Shown here: piece after piece, positions 1-8,848 of the stretch
Layout: every line of letters starts with the position of its first letter
Numbering within the stretch: position 1 is the stretch's first letter
From: CAWJMD01 sp963700925
GTDB lineage: Bacteria > Actinomycetota > Actinomycetes > Actinomycetales > CAWJMD01
NCBI GenBank assembly: GCA_963700925.1
Contig: OY969553.1
Span: 682,001 to 746,000, forward strand
DNA: 64,000 nt
Direction: 5' to 3'
Position numbers and translations under genes: made by a program
The notes under the pieces: generated by a model
Seen by the model: the letters and a program-made list of their open reading frames with translations, nothing else
Database searches by the model: none
What the model was told of the DNA's origin: nothing

Positions 1-1
1 C

Positions 2-265
2 CGCATCGTCCAGCAAGGACTCACGAACGCGTTGCAGCACTCGACAGCCACCGGCGCAGCGGTCCGCCTGCGGTACGGCCCCCGTGCCCTGTCTGTCGAA
101 GTCGAGGACGACGGCCATGGCATGGCTGAGCCCAGTGACGGCGGACACGGGCTGGTCGGGATCCGCGAGCGGGTCGCCCTCTACGGCGGCACCCTCGATC
201 TGAGCCCTGGCCCGAAGGGCGGGGTTCGCCTGGTCGCCAGCCTGCCGGTCGTGGAGTCTCCATGA
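2..265 (+). CDS. Sensor histidine kinase, C-terminal fragment (5' end outside window)
   Basis: The reading frame is open from the window edge, so only the last 87 residues or so are visible. They form the ATP-binding half of a NarL/DesK-type histidine kinase. The N-box reads QQGLTNALQHS, the G1 box EVEDDGHGM, and the G2 box GHGLVGIRERVALYGG, followed by the usual terminal strand KGGVRLVASLPV. The dimerisation and phospho-acceptor His region would lie upstream. The stop overlaps the start of the response regulator by 4 bp (ATGA), so the two are translationally coupled and should be cognate partners. The sensed signal cannot be inferred from this fragment. Confidence 0.88.
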   Translation, partial: RIVQQGLTNALQHSTATGAAVRLRYGPRALSVEVEDDGHGMAEPSDGGHGLVGIRERVALYGGTLDLSPGPKGGVRLVASLPVVESP

Positions 266-951
266 CGAGCATCGTCATCGCCGACGACCAGGGCATGGTG
301 CGCGCAGGACTGCGCTCCCTGCTTGACTCGGAGCATGACCTCGACGTGGTGGGCGAGGCGTCGAACGGCGAGGAGGCGCTGGAGGTCGTCAGGAGGCTGA
401 GGCCCGACGTGACGCTGATGGACGTCCGGATGCCCGTCCTCGACGGGATCGCAGCCACGCGAACGCTCGTCGACGAAGGGACACTCACGAAGGTCCTGGT
501 ACTGACGACGTTTGACCTGGACGAGTACGTCTTCGAGGCCCTGCGAGCCGGTGCGTCCGGCTTCCTGCTGAAGGACGCGCCGGCCGAGGACCTGGCAGCC
601 GCTGTGCGCGTCGTCGCCGCCGGTGACTCTCTCCTGGCGCCCGGGGTCACACGCCGAGTCGTCGACGCGTTCGTCAGGCGTCCCACTCCGGCGTCCAGAC
701 CCGACGACCCGCGGCTGTCCCGGCTCACGCGGCGGGAGGTAGAGGTGCTCGGGCTGCTCGCCCGCGGAATGTCCAACCTCGACATCGCCACCACGCTGTT
801 CGTCTCCGAGGCCACGACCAAGACCCATGTCAGCAACGTGCTGGCCAAGCTGGGCCTGCGGGACCGGGTACAGGCAGTGATCTTCGCCTACGAGCAGGGT
901 GTCGTCCGCGTGGGCGAGCCAGGCCCGGGCGAACTTCCTTCGCACGACTGA
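262..951 (+). CDS. NarL/FixJ-family response regulator
   Basis: This 229-residue protein is a DNA-binding response regulator. An N-terminal receiver domain (about residues 3-120) has the acidic pair D8-D9, the phospho-acceptor D54 in LMDVRMPVLDG, and a Lys in the LLKDA segment. A C-terminal LuxR-type helix-turn-helix (about 150-210) contains LTRREVEVLGLLARGMSN and the recognition-helix region TTKTHVSNVLAKL. It overlaps the upstream kinase by 4 bp. The following gene is a membrane protein 85 bp downstream, which is a plausible target or partner. A second system of the same family runs towards it from the opposite strand. Confidence 0.93.
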   Translation: MTSIVIADDQGMVRAGLRSLLDSEHDLDVVGEASNGEEALEVVRRLRPDVTLMDVRMPVLDGIAATRTLVDEGTLTKVLVLTTFDLDEYVFEALRAGASGFLLKDAPAEDLAAAVRVVAAGDSLLAPGVTRRVVDAFVRRPTPASRPDDPRLSRLTRREVEVLGLLARGMSNLDIATTLFVSEATTKTHVSNVLAKLGLRDRVQAVIFAYEQGVVRVGEPGPGELPSHD

Positions 952-1036
952 GCCACTTCTCGTTCCGGCGGCCGATCCGGTTGAGGTCCGCGGGAGCCAC
1001 CGTGGAACAACACCCGTTCCAGAGGAGGAAGCCCCC

Positions 1037-1753
1037 ATGACCATCGCCCGTACCGACGCCGCCCGTACCGAGCACGGCGGCACTGGCACGGCGCCCGTGC
1101 CTTCCGCTCCGGCAGACGTGCGCCCGACCGCACGTCGTGCCCTGGCCGCCCGGCGGTGGTTCCTCGTGGCGTCGCCCGTTCTCGCCGGTGCTCTTGCCGT
1201 CGTAGGCTCGGTCGCGGACCCTGCCGCCGGCATCTCCGGCCGCGAGCTGTACGAGCTCTACGCCGCGAATCCCGAACCGCTGCAGCTCAAGTCACTCGGC
1301 TTCCACTGGTCCTACGCGTTCTGGATCGCGCCGGCCCTCCTGCTCGCCGGCTACGTCGGCGGCCGGGGTGCCTGGCTCGCGAACGTCGCCGCGTTCCTCG
1401 GCTTCGCCGGCATCACGACGATGCCCGGCCTGCTGTTCGTCGACTTCTACGACTCGGCCATCGGGCAGCTCTACGGCGCTGACGGGGCGGAGGCGGTCGA
1501 GGGCCTGATGGGCTCGATGTGGGGAGTGCCGGCATTCGCGATCCCCGGGACCGCGGGATTCCTCCTCGCGCTGCCCCTGGCGGCACTGGCTGCATGGCGG
1601 GGCGGGGTGGTGCGGTGGTGGGCTCCGGTCGCTGTCGTCGGCGGCTACGCGGCCTTCATGTTCTCGAACGTGATGTGGTGGGGATGCCTCGTCACCGCCG
1701 TCTTCTTCTCAGTGTTCGCGGTTGCGGTGGAGCGGGGAACCCGAGCTCGCTGA
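1037..1753 (+). CDS. Multi-spanning membrane protein of unknown function, linked to a two-component system
   Basis: No function is recognised. I start it at the ATG preceded by GAGGAGG at about 1022, although the frame is open further upstream. The 238-residue product has a charged, Pro/Ala-rich N-terminus of about 40 residues. About six hydrophobic segments follow, beginning at WFLVASPVLAGALAVVGSVA, then FWIAPALLLAGYVGG, then LANVAAFLGFAGITT, with further segments to the end. The last loop and helix are Trp/Phe-rich (FSNVMWWGCLVTAVFFSVF). It follows the histidine kinase and response regulator genes on the same strand. The converging system at 1771-5237 also has a membrane protein of similar size and layout, so the two are probably functional analogues. 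Confidence 0.75.
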   Translation: MTIARTDAARTEHGGTGTAPVPSAPADVRPTARRALAARRWFLVASPVLAGALAVVGSVADPAAGISGRELYELYAANPEPLQLKSLGFHWSYAFWIAPALLLAGYVGGRGAWLANVAAFLGFAGITTMPGLLFVDFYDSAIGQLYGADGAEAVEGLMGSMWGVPAFAIPGTAGFLLALPLAALAAWRGGVVRWWAPVAVVGGYAAFMFSNVMWWGCLVTAVFFSVFAVAVERGTRAR

Positions 1754-1770
1754 CGCGGCCGGGGGGCGAG

Positions 1771-2454
1771 TCACGTGTCCTGCGTGGGCGTCTCGGCGAT
1801 GGCGCGCAACATCGCCTCCCTCCTGTTGCTGACTTGCAGCTTGGTGAGGATGGCGCTGACGTGGTTGCGCACCGTGATCGGTGAGATGAACAGAGTCCGG
1901 GCGATCTCCTGGTTGGAGCAACCGCGGGCCAAGTGCTCGAGCACCTCCGTCTCCCGCACCGAGAGGCCGGCGAGGGATGCGCCTCTTCGCCTCCCGGCCT
2001 CCGGTTCTGCGGTCGTGGGACGGCTCTCACCATGCGCGAGAAGGATTCTCGATGCGACGCCGGCACCGAGCACAGCGTGGCCATCAGCAACGGCGCGCAG
2101 GGCGCTGAGTACCTGCTCAGGGCCCGAGCCCTTGAGCAGGTACCCGAGGGCGCCGGCCTCGAGCGCCGCGAGGACGTTCGCGTCGTCGTCGTACATCGTG
2201 AGCATCAGAACCCGGGTCGCCGCGCCGCGATCGGCGAGGAGTCTGGTGGCGCGTAACCCGTCGAGGACCGGCATGCCGATATCCATCATCACGACGTCCG
2301 GTCGGTGCAGCTCCACCAGCTCGACGGCGGCCTGACCGTCCGCCGCCTCGCCCACGACGATCACGTCGGTTGCCTGTTCGAGCGTGAACCTCAGCCCCTC
2401 GCGGAACATGGGGTGGTCGTCTGCCAGCACCACAGACAGCCTCGTGGGCGTCAT
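1771..2454 (-). CDS. NarL/FixJ-family response regulator
   Basis: This 227-residue response regulator has a receiver domain with D12-D13, phospho-acceptor D58 in VMMDIGMPVLDG and a LLKGS segment carrying the conserved Lys. It is followed by a LuxR-type helix-turn-helix containing LSVRETEVLEHLARGCSN and ITVRNHVSAILTKL. Its ATG overlaps the stop of the upstream histidine kinase by 4 bp, so it is the cognate regulator. It converges on the membrane-protein gene of the neighbouring plus-strand system with only 17 bp between stops. Confidence 0.93.
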   Translation of the reverse strand: MTPTRLSVVLADDHPMFREGLRFTLEQATDVIVVGEAADGQAAVELVELHRPDVVMMDIGMPVLDGLRATRLLADRGAATRVLMLTMYDDDANVLAALEAGALGYLLKGSGPEQVLSALRAVADGHAVLGAGVASRILLAHGESRPTTAEPEAGRRRGASLAGLSVRETEVLEHLARGCSNQEIARTLFISPITVRNHVSAILTKLQVSNRREAMLRAIAETPTQDT

Positions 2455-4511
2455 GGCCGAGCCACGGCCGCGTCGGGCGCCACCGGGAGCCGAACGCTGA
2501 CGACGGTGCCCGTCGGGCCCGAGGCCACGGTGCAGCTGCCACCGACCTCCTCGGCGCGCTCGCGCATGGCGGCCAGGCCGATACCCGGCCGCAGGTCGGC
2601 GATCCCGTGGCCATCGTCCGTCACCCTGACGTCCAGGAACCCGTCGAGCATCGTGATCGTCAGGTCCACGCGGTGTCCGTCACTGTGGCGGGCGACGTTC
2701 GTGAGTGCCTCGCTGGAAATGCGGTACGCCGCCACCTCCGCCGCGGCGGGAAGCTTCAGGTCATCCGGGCCGACGACCCGTGCGTCGAGCCCGAGTCCCT
2801 CCCCGACCCGCCGCAGTGCCTCGACCAGGCCGAGCTGGTCCAACGCCACAGGACGGAGCTCCCGCGCCACCCGCCGGACCTGGGATGCGGCGTCACGAGC
2901 CGCGACCTCGAGCTTCGCCAGGCGGTCGCAGGCGGTCTCGGGATCGGACGCGACCAGGTTGCGCACCGTTCCGAGCTGCATGGCGAGCGCGGCGATCGTG
3001 GGCCCGAGGTCGTCGTGCAGGTCACGCCCGACCCTGCGGCGCTCCTCCTCGCGCGCCACGACCAGTCGTTGGCGGCTGGCCCGCAGCTCGTCGGCCAGCG
3101 TCACCGCCTGGAGGACGACACCACCGTGTCGGCCCAGCTCGCTCAGCAGGCGCTGGTCGTCTGCGTGCAGGGTGCGGCCGGTGCCGAGCCCCACCGTGAG
3201 GTGGCCCATCTCCGTCTCGCCAGCCACCAGCGGCACCTGCGTCGTGACGCCGGCCCCCTCTCGGTGGCCCCACTCGACGACCTCCCAGCCTGCCTCCACC
3301 GCGACCCAAACGGCCCGCAGCGAGTGTCCCGCCGTCACGGCGACCTGGGTCATGACGGCGTCGAGGCTCGTGGCGTCGTGGGCCCGATCGGCGAGCCGCC
3401 TCAAGGCCTTCGAGATATCACCGCGGTCGCCGTACATGAGGCGCCCGACTTGGCGCTGCAACACCCCTCGCAACGGCAAGAGCGCCAGTGCCATCACCGC
3501 TGCCACGAGACCCGCGCCGAGCGGCGGGAGCTCGTGCCCCAGCCGCGCGGCGGACGCCGACACGAGGACATACACAAGCCCGATGGCGAGCGTCAGCACC
3601 GTGTACACGACGCCGTGGTGTACGGCGAGCTCGATCTCGGGCAGGCGTCGGCTGAGGATCGACCCGGTCAGCAACACCGCCAGCACCGCGCTGCCGGCCA
3701 CGTCGAGCACATCTGCGGCTGCGTGCCAGAACGCGTGTCCCAGTACGGACAACAGAACGAATGACGTACCTGCCAGCAGCACTCCAACGATGCGTGGGCG
3801 CTCGTCGCCGGTTGCCCGTCGCAACTTGATCGCGAAGGCAACCGGCACCAGCAGAAGAGGCACCTGCAAGAACCAGACGTCAAGCCCGTCCACCAGGTCT
3901 CCGACCCGCGCCGGGAGCGTCCCCATCGGGTTCGCCAGCCGGCCAGCGTCGGGCGGCCACTCGCTGTCGGGTCCCGCGGCGGGTCCACGTACGAGGCAGA
4001 ACGCCGTCAGCACCAGCAACTGGACCGCGACCAGACTCCCGACCGCACTACGCCAGTGCCGCGTCGGCAGCCTCCCGTCCGGAAGCAGGAGCAGGAGCAA
4101 CAGACCCAGCACCGCGATGACGGCGGAGAACCGGTCGGTGAACCAGACGGCCCACGCGTCGGTGGTCGTCACCGTGCCGTCCGCAGCGCTCGCCTGCACG
4201 CGCGCCTGCGCGAGGCTCACACCGACGAAGACCAGGGAGGCCGAGAGCAGCAGCCAGCCGACCGGGTTCCGTGGTCGGCCGGCTGCGAGCAGTGCGCCGG
4301 GCAGGGCCCACACGAGAGGGATCAGCACCTGCTTCCACGGCACGGCCTCGAGTCCCGCATGCGACACGACGAGACCGGCGGCAGACACCGCACCGAACAC
4401 GGCGACGGCGGCACCGACCCATGCAACGAGCACGGCCCTGCCCGCGAGCGCCTGCCCGTCCCACCTCATCCACCCAGTATGGGCAGGCGGCGCCCCCACT
4501 GACCGGCTCAT
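2451..4511 (-). CDS. Membrane-bound sensor histidine kinase with GAF-like region (HisKA_3/HATPase)
   Basis: This 686-residue kinase has an N-terminal hydrophobic sensor module with roughly ten membrane segments (about residues 25-350), including the RNPVGWLLL signature seen in many actinobacterial kinases of this type. A cytoplasmic GAF-like region (about 375-470) comes next. The dimerisation helix carries phospho-acceptor His499 in REEERRRVGRDLHDDLGPT. The C-terminal ATPase has the N-box ALTNVARHSDG, the G1 box VTDDGHGIAD and the G2 box GIGLAAMRERAEEVGGS. It lies 3 bp after the membrane-protein gene and overlaps the response regulator by 4 bp, so all three form one operon. The ligand is unknown, but a hydrophobic sensor without an extracellular loop suggests membrane-associated stimuli. 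Confidence 0.92.
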   Translation of the reverse strand: MSRSVGAPPAHTGWMRWDGQALAGRAVLVAWVGAAVAVFGAVSAAGLVVSHAGLEAVPWKQVLIPLVWALPGALLAAGRPRNPVGWLLLSASLVFVGVSLAQARVQASAADGTVTTTDAWAVWFTDRFSAVIAVLGLLLLLLLPDGRLPTRHWRSAVGSLVAVQLLVLTAFCLVRGPAAGPDSEWPPDAGRLANPMGTLPARVGDLVDGLDVWFLQVPLLLVPVAFAIKLRRATGDERPRIVGVLLAGTSFVLLSVLGHAFWHAAADVLDVAGSAVLAVLLTGSILSRRLPEIELAVHHGVVYTVLTLAIGLVYVLVSASAARLGHELPPLGAGLVAAVMALALLPLRGVLQRQVGRLMYGDRGDISKALRRLADRAHDATSLDAVMTQVAVTAGHSLRAVWVAVEAGWEVVEWGHREGAGVTTQVPLVAGETEMGHLTVGLGTGRTLHADDQRLLSELGRHGGVVLQAVTLADELRASRQRLVVAREEERRRVGRDLHDDLGPTIAALAMQLGTVRNLVASDPETACDRLAKLEVAARDAASQVRRVARELRPVALDQLGLVEALRRVGEGLGLDARVVGPDDLKLPAAAEVAAYRISSEALTNVARHSDGHRVDLTITMLDGFLDVRVTDDGHGIADLRPGIGLAAMRERAEEVGGSCTVASGPTGTVVSVRLPVAPDAAVARP

Positions 4512-4514
4512 CGT

Positions 4515-5237
4515 TCAGGCCGGACGACCACCCCGCCAGGCGTCGTCACCCATCCGCATCATCCTCACGCCCAGCCACACCCAACCGACGGCCAGGAGCA
4601 GGTGCGGCTCGAACGGCCCGGCGGAGGGCAAGAGGAAGTCCCACACGAGGAAGACCACGACGAGCACGCAGGCCAGGCGTGGAAAGGCACCCGAGCGCCA
4701 GGCTGCTGCCGTGAGGACCAGGATGCCAAGGAACGAACCCACCAGATGAGGGACGAGAGCAACGGCAACAACACCCGGATCGGACGGCAGAGCGCCGTTG
4801 AGAGCGACCGCTTGCTCGATCGACATGATCTGGGGGGCAACGGTTCCCGCCACGTATCCCATGCTGAGGATGTTGTGGAAGCCCCACATCCCCCACAGCA
4901 CCAGCGGTACGGCGATGGCGGTGAGCCGCCGCGCTCGCCAGCGGGTCACCTGCGCCACCCCGAGGAGCCCCAGTGGCATGAACAGCGCGCTGACCACGAG
5001 CGAGCCCTGTTCCAGCCGCTGGGCCGTGAGGTGCTCGATGCCCCACTGGGCCTGGTCGACGAAGCTCATATCGCCCACCAGCGCCGAGAAGAGGTACTGC
5101 GGCAACCCGTTGAGCAGCCCGGCGAGACACAACGCTGCTCCTGCGGCGAGGCGGATGAGGCGCGAGAAGGGCGGAGCCGGAGCGCTGGCTTCGGCGGCGG
5201 ACCCTGTCGATGTCGAAACGGGCGGTGCGGTGGTCAT
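4515..5237 (-). CDS. Multi-spanning membrane protein of unknown function, first gene of a two-component operon
   Basis: No function is recognised. The start is placed at the ATG preceded by GAGGAG, giving 240 residues. A Ser/Ala/Pro-rich N-terminus of about 28 residues precedes about six hydrophobic segments, starting near FSRLIRLAAGAALCLAGLL and ending with HLLLAVGWVWLGVRMM. It stands 3 bp upstream of the histidine kinase, so it is co-transcribed with the kinase and response regulator. Its size and topology resemble the membrane protein at 1037-1753, although the sequences are clearly divergent. It could be an accessory sensor or the regulated output. Confidence 0.75.
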   Translation of the reverse strand: MTTAPPVSTSTGSAAEASAPAPPFSRLIRLAAGAALCLAGLLNGLPQYLFSALVGDMSFVDQAQWGIEHLTAQRLEQGSLVVSALFMPLGLLGVAQVTRWRARRLTAIAVPLVLWGMWGFHNILSMGYVAGTVAPQIMSIEQAVALNGALPSDPGVVAVALVPHLVGSFLGILVLTAAAWRSGAFPRLACVLVVVFLVWDFLLPSAGPFEPHLLLAVGWVWLGVRMMRMGDDAWRGGRPA

Positions 5238-5333
5238 GGCGGCTCCTCGGGGTAGACGGTCACCCGATGCTCGTCCGGCTGCACGACGCCACGCATGGTG
5301 CAGACGTACCAGTGGCCGACCCAATCGCGGTCG

Positions 5334-5915
5334 TCAGGCCTCCGCGTCGCGGAGCCCGACGCAGTCGAGCTGCCAGAACACCTGGTCGTAGACCAACGTG
5401 CCGGTCATCCACGGCTCGCGGCCATGCAGGGCTAGCACCTGGAACGCTGCGTCGGGGATCCGCAGCGACGGCTTGCGGAAGCCGAGGTCACCAGCCGCCA
5501 CGAACCCGAACCTCGAGTAGAACAGCGGTGAGCCCTCGAGGAAGACCAGCGGAAACTCGCTGTCCGCCAACGAGTCCAGGGTCCGTCGGATCAGCTCCGA
5601 ACCGAGCCCTTGGCCCTGATGGGCGGGTGCCACCGCCACCGGACTGAGCACGAGCACGTCGACGATTCGACGGGGGGCGTCGAGCACGTTGCGCGTGTAC
5701 AGCACGTACCCGATGACGGCGTCGTCTGCGACCGCTACGAACGACAGCCCGTCCACGCCGGCCGGCGACGCCACCAGCGCGTCCTTGAGCGTTGCCACCA
5801 CCTCGTCTCCGAAGGCTTCGGCGATGAGGGCGCGGACGGCGTCGGCGTCGTCGGGTCGCTCATGTCGGACGTGGAGGGCTGGCTGGCGCTGGGGTCCTGG
5901 CTGGCGTGGGGTCAC
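5334..5915 (-). CDS. GNAT-family N-acetyltransferase
   Basis: This 193-residue protein has the GNAT fold: acetyl-CoA-binding motif A at VAVAPAHQGQGLGSELI (the Q-x-x-G-x-G pattern), a preceding beta strand VDVLVLSP, and a later FLEGSPLFYSRFGFVAA segment typical of the YhbS-like branch. The start is uncertain. I use the GTG at 5915, since no in-frame ATG precedes the conserved VRHERPDDADAV strand. It is divergent from the D-amino-acid oxidase gene with 78 bp between starts. The acceptor substrate is unknown. The same frame stays open far upstream, but that extension is antisense to other genes and is not part of this protein. Confidence 0.85.
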   Translation of the reverse strand: MTPRQPGPQRQPALHVRHERPDDADAVRALIAEAFGDEVVATLKDALVASPAGVDGLSFVAVADDAVIGYVLYTRNVLDAPRRIVDVLVLSPVAVAPAHQGQGLGSELIRRTLDSLADSEFPLVFLEGSPLFYSRFGFVAAGDLGFRKPSLRIPDAAFQVLALHGREPWMTGTLVYDQVFWQLDCVGLRDAEA

Positions 5916-5993
5916 TCCGCGGACGCTACGCAGGCCCTGCAGGCCGGTCCACCGACTATCCGGCCCGAACCTCCGGCCTGCAAGGATGACTGC

Positions 5994-6950
5994 ATGAGCC
6001 GCGTGATCGTCGTGGGCGCCGGTGTGGTCGGCCTGTCGTGCGCCGTGCAGCTGGCGGAGGCCGGGTACGACACGCACGTACTGGCGCGTGACCTGCCGCT
6101 GGAGACGACGTCCGCTGTCGCCGGAGGCCTGTGGTTGCCGTACCTTGCCGAGCCGGTCACAGATGTGAACCGCTGGGCCACAGCGACTCTGGCCGAGCTC
6201 GAACGCCTGGCCACCGAGGTGCCCGACAGCGGCGTGAGGATCACGCCCGGGGTCTTGCTGTACCGCGAGGCCGACCCCCCGCGCCCGTCGTGGGCCGACC
6301 ACGACGGGCTGGCACTCGATGTGCGGCGCGTCGACGAACCCAAGCCCGGCTACCCGTCGGGCTGGACGGTGACCGTGCCGATCGTGGAGACCACCGCCTA
6401 CCTGCCGTGGCTCGCCGACCGCCTCACCCTCGCCGGCGGGACCATCACCCGGATGCCCCTGTCGGCGCTGCCACAACGCGGGCTCATCGTCAACGCCACG
6501 GGGGTGAGCGCGCGCTCTGTCGCCGGCGATGCTCTGGTGACGCCGGTGCGCGGTCAGGTGGTCGTGGTGGAGAACCCGGGCCTCGACACCTGGTGGGCAG
6601 ATGAGACCGAGGCCGAGGGCCCGCTGTACGCGCTGCCCCGCGGCGACCACGTCGTGGTCGGTGGCACTGCTGAGCGGGGGCGGTTCGGCCTGACTCCCCA
6701 ACCCGCTGTGGCAGAGAGCATCCTGGCTCGGGCGAGTGCCCTCGAGCCCCGGCTCCGTAAGGCGAAGGTGCTGGCCCACCGCGTGGGGCTGCGTCCCGTC
6801 CGCCCGACAGTGAGGTTGGAGCGCGTCGAGGAGGCCGACCGCACGGTGGTGCACTGCTACGGCCACGGCGGCGCCGGCATCACCCTGGCGTGGGGGTGTG
6901 CGACCGAGGTGCTGGCGCTGGTCCGTGGCTCGGCCGAGCCGGTGGTGTAG
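5994..6950 (+). CDS. FAD-dependent D-amino-acid oxidase
   Basis: This 318-residue flavoenzyme of the DAO family oxidatively deaminates D-amino acids to 2-oxo acids, ammonia and hydrogen peroxide. The N-terminus has the dinucleotide-binding motif VVGAGVVGLSCAVQLAEAG, followed by TTSAVAGGLWLPYL around the isoalloxazine contact. The C-terminal part has the family signature GLRPVRPTVRLERVE, with the substrate-carboxylate Arg, and the closing FAD motif HCYGHGGAGITLAWG. Its length is close to the usual 315-345 residues. The upstream frame is open, but the ATG at 5994 begins directly at the FAD-binding strand. The substrate range cannot be read from sequence. Confidence 0.88.
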   Translation: MSRVIVVGAGVVGLSCAVQLAEAGYDTHVLARDLPLETTSAVAGGLWLPYLAEPVTDVNRWATATLAELERLATEVPDSGVRITPGVLLYREADPPRPSWADHDGLALDVRRVDEPKPGYPSGWTVTVPIVETTAYLPWLADRLTLAGGTITRMPLSALPQRGLIVNATGVSARSVAGDALVTPVRGQVVVVENPGLDTWWADETEAEGPLYALPRGDHVVVGGTAERGRFGLTPQPAVAESILARASALEPRLRKAKVLAHRVGLRPVRPTVRLERVEEADRTVVHCYGHGGAGITLAWGCATEVLALVRGSAEPVV

Positions 6951-6983
6951 AGCGCGGCGGTCGGCGCGGCTACGGTCGCGTCC

Positions 6984-7946
6984 ATGACGAGCACAGGACG
7001 ATCGGCGATCGGGTTCTGCTTCGACCGCACCTTCCCACCGGCACTGGTCACCGAGGTCGCGACAAAGCTCGACCGCGGGGGCGCGGACGAGCTGTGGGTC
7101 ATCGAGGACTGCTTCTACACGGGAGGAGTCAGCCTGGCGGCGGCAGCACTGGCCGTGACCGAGCGGCTCACCGTCGGCCTGGGCATCCTGCCCGCAGTCG
7201 CCAGGAACACGGCCGTGACCGCGATGGAGATCGCCACCCTGTGCGGCCTCGCCCCAGGGCGTGTGCTGCCCGGAATCGGTCACGGCGTGCAGGACTGGAT
7301 GGGGCAGATGGGCGCTCGCACGCCGTCGCCGCTGACCACCCTGGAGGAGGTCTTCGTCGCGCTGCGGCGACTGCTGGCCGGCGAGAGCGTGACGGTCCAG
7401 GGCCGGCACGTGTTCCTCGACTCGGTCCAGCTCGTGCAGCCCCCGGCACAGCCGCCTCGGCTGATCGCCGGGGTGCAGGGGCCGCGGTCGCTCGAGCTGG
7501 CCGGTCGGGTCGCCGACGGGGTCGTGCTGGCCGAGCCGGCCTCGCCGTCCGCGGTGCGGTGGGCCCTTGACACAGCGGGCCGTCCCGATGGCTTCGAGGT
7601 CGTCGCGTTCACCGTGTTGTGCATCGAGGCAGATCGCCGAGATGCCTACCGCCACATGGCGCCTTGGCTGGCGAGGATGCTCGACCAGGCCATCCCTCCG
7701 CTCTCCCACCTCCCCTTCCACGCGGAGCTGAGCACCCTCTACGAGGCGAAGGGCGTACACGGCCTGGAGTCGATCCCGCTGGAGTGGTGGGCAGAGCTCG
7801 GTGCGATCGGCACCCTCGACGACGCGGCAGCCCACGTCGCGGCGCTCGAGGCCGAGGGAGTCGGCCACATCGGGCTCTTCCCGTCCACGGACCTCGACCG
7901 GATGGCAGGCCAGCTCGACCAGGTGCTCCGGCTCGTCTCCCGCTGA
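6984..7946 (+). CDS. LLM-class (luciferase-like) flavin-dependent oxidoreductase
   Basis: This 320-residue TIM-barrel protein belongs to the bacterial luciferase/F420-dependent reductase superfamily. Visible features are the N-terminal strand IGFCFDRTFPP, the segment ELWVIEDCFYTGGV, the barrel strand LTVGLGILPAVARNTAVTAM, and the phosphate-binding stretch RVLPGIGHGVQDWMGQMG. Such proteins use F420 or FMN, and the actinobacterial context makes F420 plausible but not proven. It lies 33 bp after the D-amino-acid oxidase on the same strand and may be co-transcribed. The substrate is unknown. Confidence 0.85.
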   Translation: MTSTGRSAIGFCFDRTFPPALVTEVATKLDRGGADELWVIEDCFYTGGVSLAAAALAVTERLTVGLGILPAVARNTAVTAMEIATLCGLAPGRVLPGIGHGVQDWMGQMGARTPSPLTTLEEVFVALRRLLAGESVTVQGRHVFLDSVQLVQPPAQPPRLIAGVQGPRSLELAGRVADGVVLAEPASPSAVRWALDTAGRPDGFEVVAFTVLCIEADRRDAYRHMAPWLARMLDQAIPPLSHLPFHAELSTLYEAKGVHGLESIPLEWWAELGAIGTLDDAAAHVAALEAEGVGHIGLFPSTDLDRMAGQLDQVLRLVSR

Positions 7947-7971
7947 GGGCTCGTCCTCCCCTGCCTCGGCT

Positions 7972-8841
7972 TCAGACCTGCCGCACCTCGACACCCGCTG
8001 CGCGCAGGGCCTCGACGCGCTCCGGATCGGCACCCGTGTCGGTGATGAGGAGATCGACGCTCGAGATCGGGCAGATCCGGGCGAAGGCACGCCGGCCGAG
8101 CTTCTCCGCCCCGGCCACCACGATCACCCGGTCAGAGCGCGCGACCATCTGGGCGTTGACCCCGGCCTCGCCCTCGTGGAAGCAGGAGGCCCCGCCCGCT
8201 GCGTCGAAGCCGTCCACTCCGAGCACCAGCACGTCGAGCCAGAGCTGTTCGAGCACCAGGCTGGCCAACGGTCCCGTGAGCTCGTACGACTGCGGACGCG
8301 CCACACCACCGAGGGTCACCGTCCGTACGTAAGGGCGCAGCACCATCTCGGTGGCGATGTTCAGCGCATTGGTCACGACGGTCATCGACGGACGGACACT
8401 CGATGCGGCAAGGTCGGCCCTCGCCGCCAGCCGGCGAGCAGTTGCCGACGTCGTCGTGCCCCCGTTAAAGCCGACCACCGTTCCGACAGAGAGCATCTCG
8501 CACCCGGCGGCAGCGATCCGGTCCTTGGCGTCGTCGCCGCCTGGCCGGTACCTGGCCGGCAGGTCGTACGCCACAGACGTCGCGACCACACCCCCGTGCG
8601 TTCGCGTGACCAGCTGCTGCGAGGCCAGCGACGTGAAGTCGCGGCGCACCGTCGCCTCCGAGACCCCGAGCAGGGCGGCGCCCTCCGTCACCGACAGGCG
8701 CCCCTGGTCGGCCAGCACGTCCAGCAACCGCCGCCAGCGCTGCGAGCGGTCCGGGTGCTCGGTGCCCACTTCGATGACGTCGACCACGTCGGCCCCGTCT
8801 CCAGCGACTGCATCGGGGCCACCGGGCGCATCGCTCGTCAC
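7972..8841 (-). CDS. DeoR/GlpR-family transcriptional regulator of the amino-sugar locus
   Basis: This 289-residue repressor has an N-terminal DeoR winged helix (about residues 35-90) with GRLSVTEGAALLGVSEATVRRD. The C-terminal sugar-phosphate sensor of the isomerase-like fold carries VGFNGGTTTSATA and VTNALNIATEM. These are the residues that bind phosphosugar effectors in the family. The GTG start is 7 bp after the permease stop, so it is the last gene of the binding protein-permease-permease-regulator operon. It probably responds to a phosphorylated amino sugar made by the divergent catabolic genes. Its likely operator region is 12095-12420. Confidence 0.9.
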   Translation of the reverse strand: MTSDAPGGPDAVAGDGADVVDVIEVGTEHPDRSQRWRRLLDVLADQGRLSVTEGAALLGVSEATVRRDFTSLASQQLVTRTHGGVVATSVAYDLPARYRPGGDDAKDRIAAAGCEMLSVGTVVGFNGGTTTSATARRLAARADLAASSVRPSMTVVTNALNIATEMVLRPYVRTVTLGGVARPQSYELTGPLASLVLEQLWLDVLVLGVDGFDAAGGASCFHEGEAGVNAQMVARSDRVIVVAGAEKLGRRAFARICPISSVDLLITDTGADPERVEALRAAGVEVRQV

Positions 8842-8848
8842 GCGCGAC

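Noticed and set aside
2305..4749. 814-residue plus-strand open frame
   Set aside because: It is antisense to the histidine kinase, Ser/Arg/Thr-rich, and has no motif.
5334..8090. 918-residue minus-strand open frame
   Set aside because: Only its last 193 residues form a recognisable GNAT protein. The rest is low-complexity sequence antisense to the D-amino-acid oxidase and luciferase-like genes, a GC-rich shadow frame.
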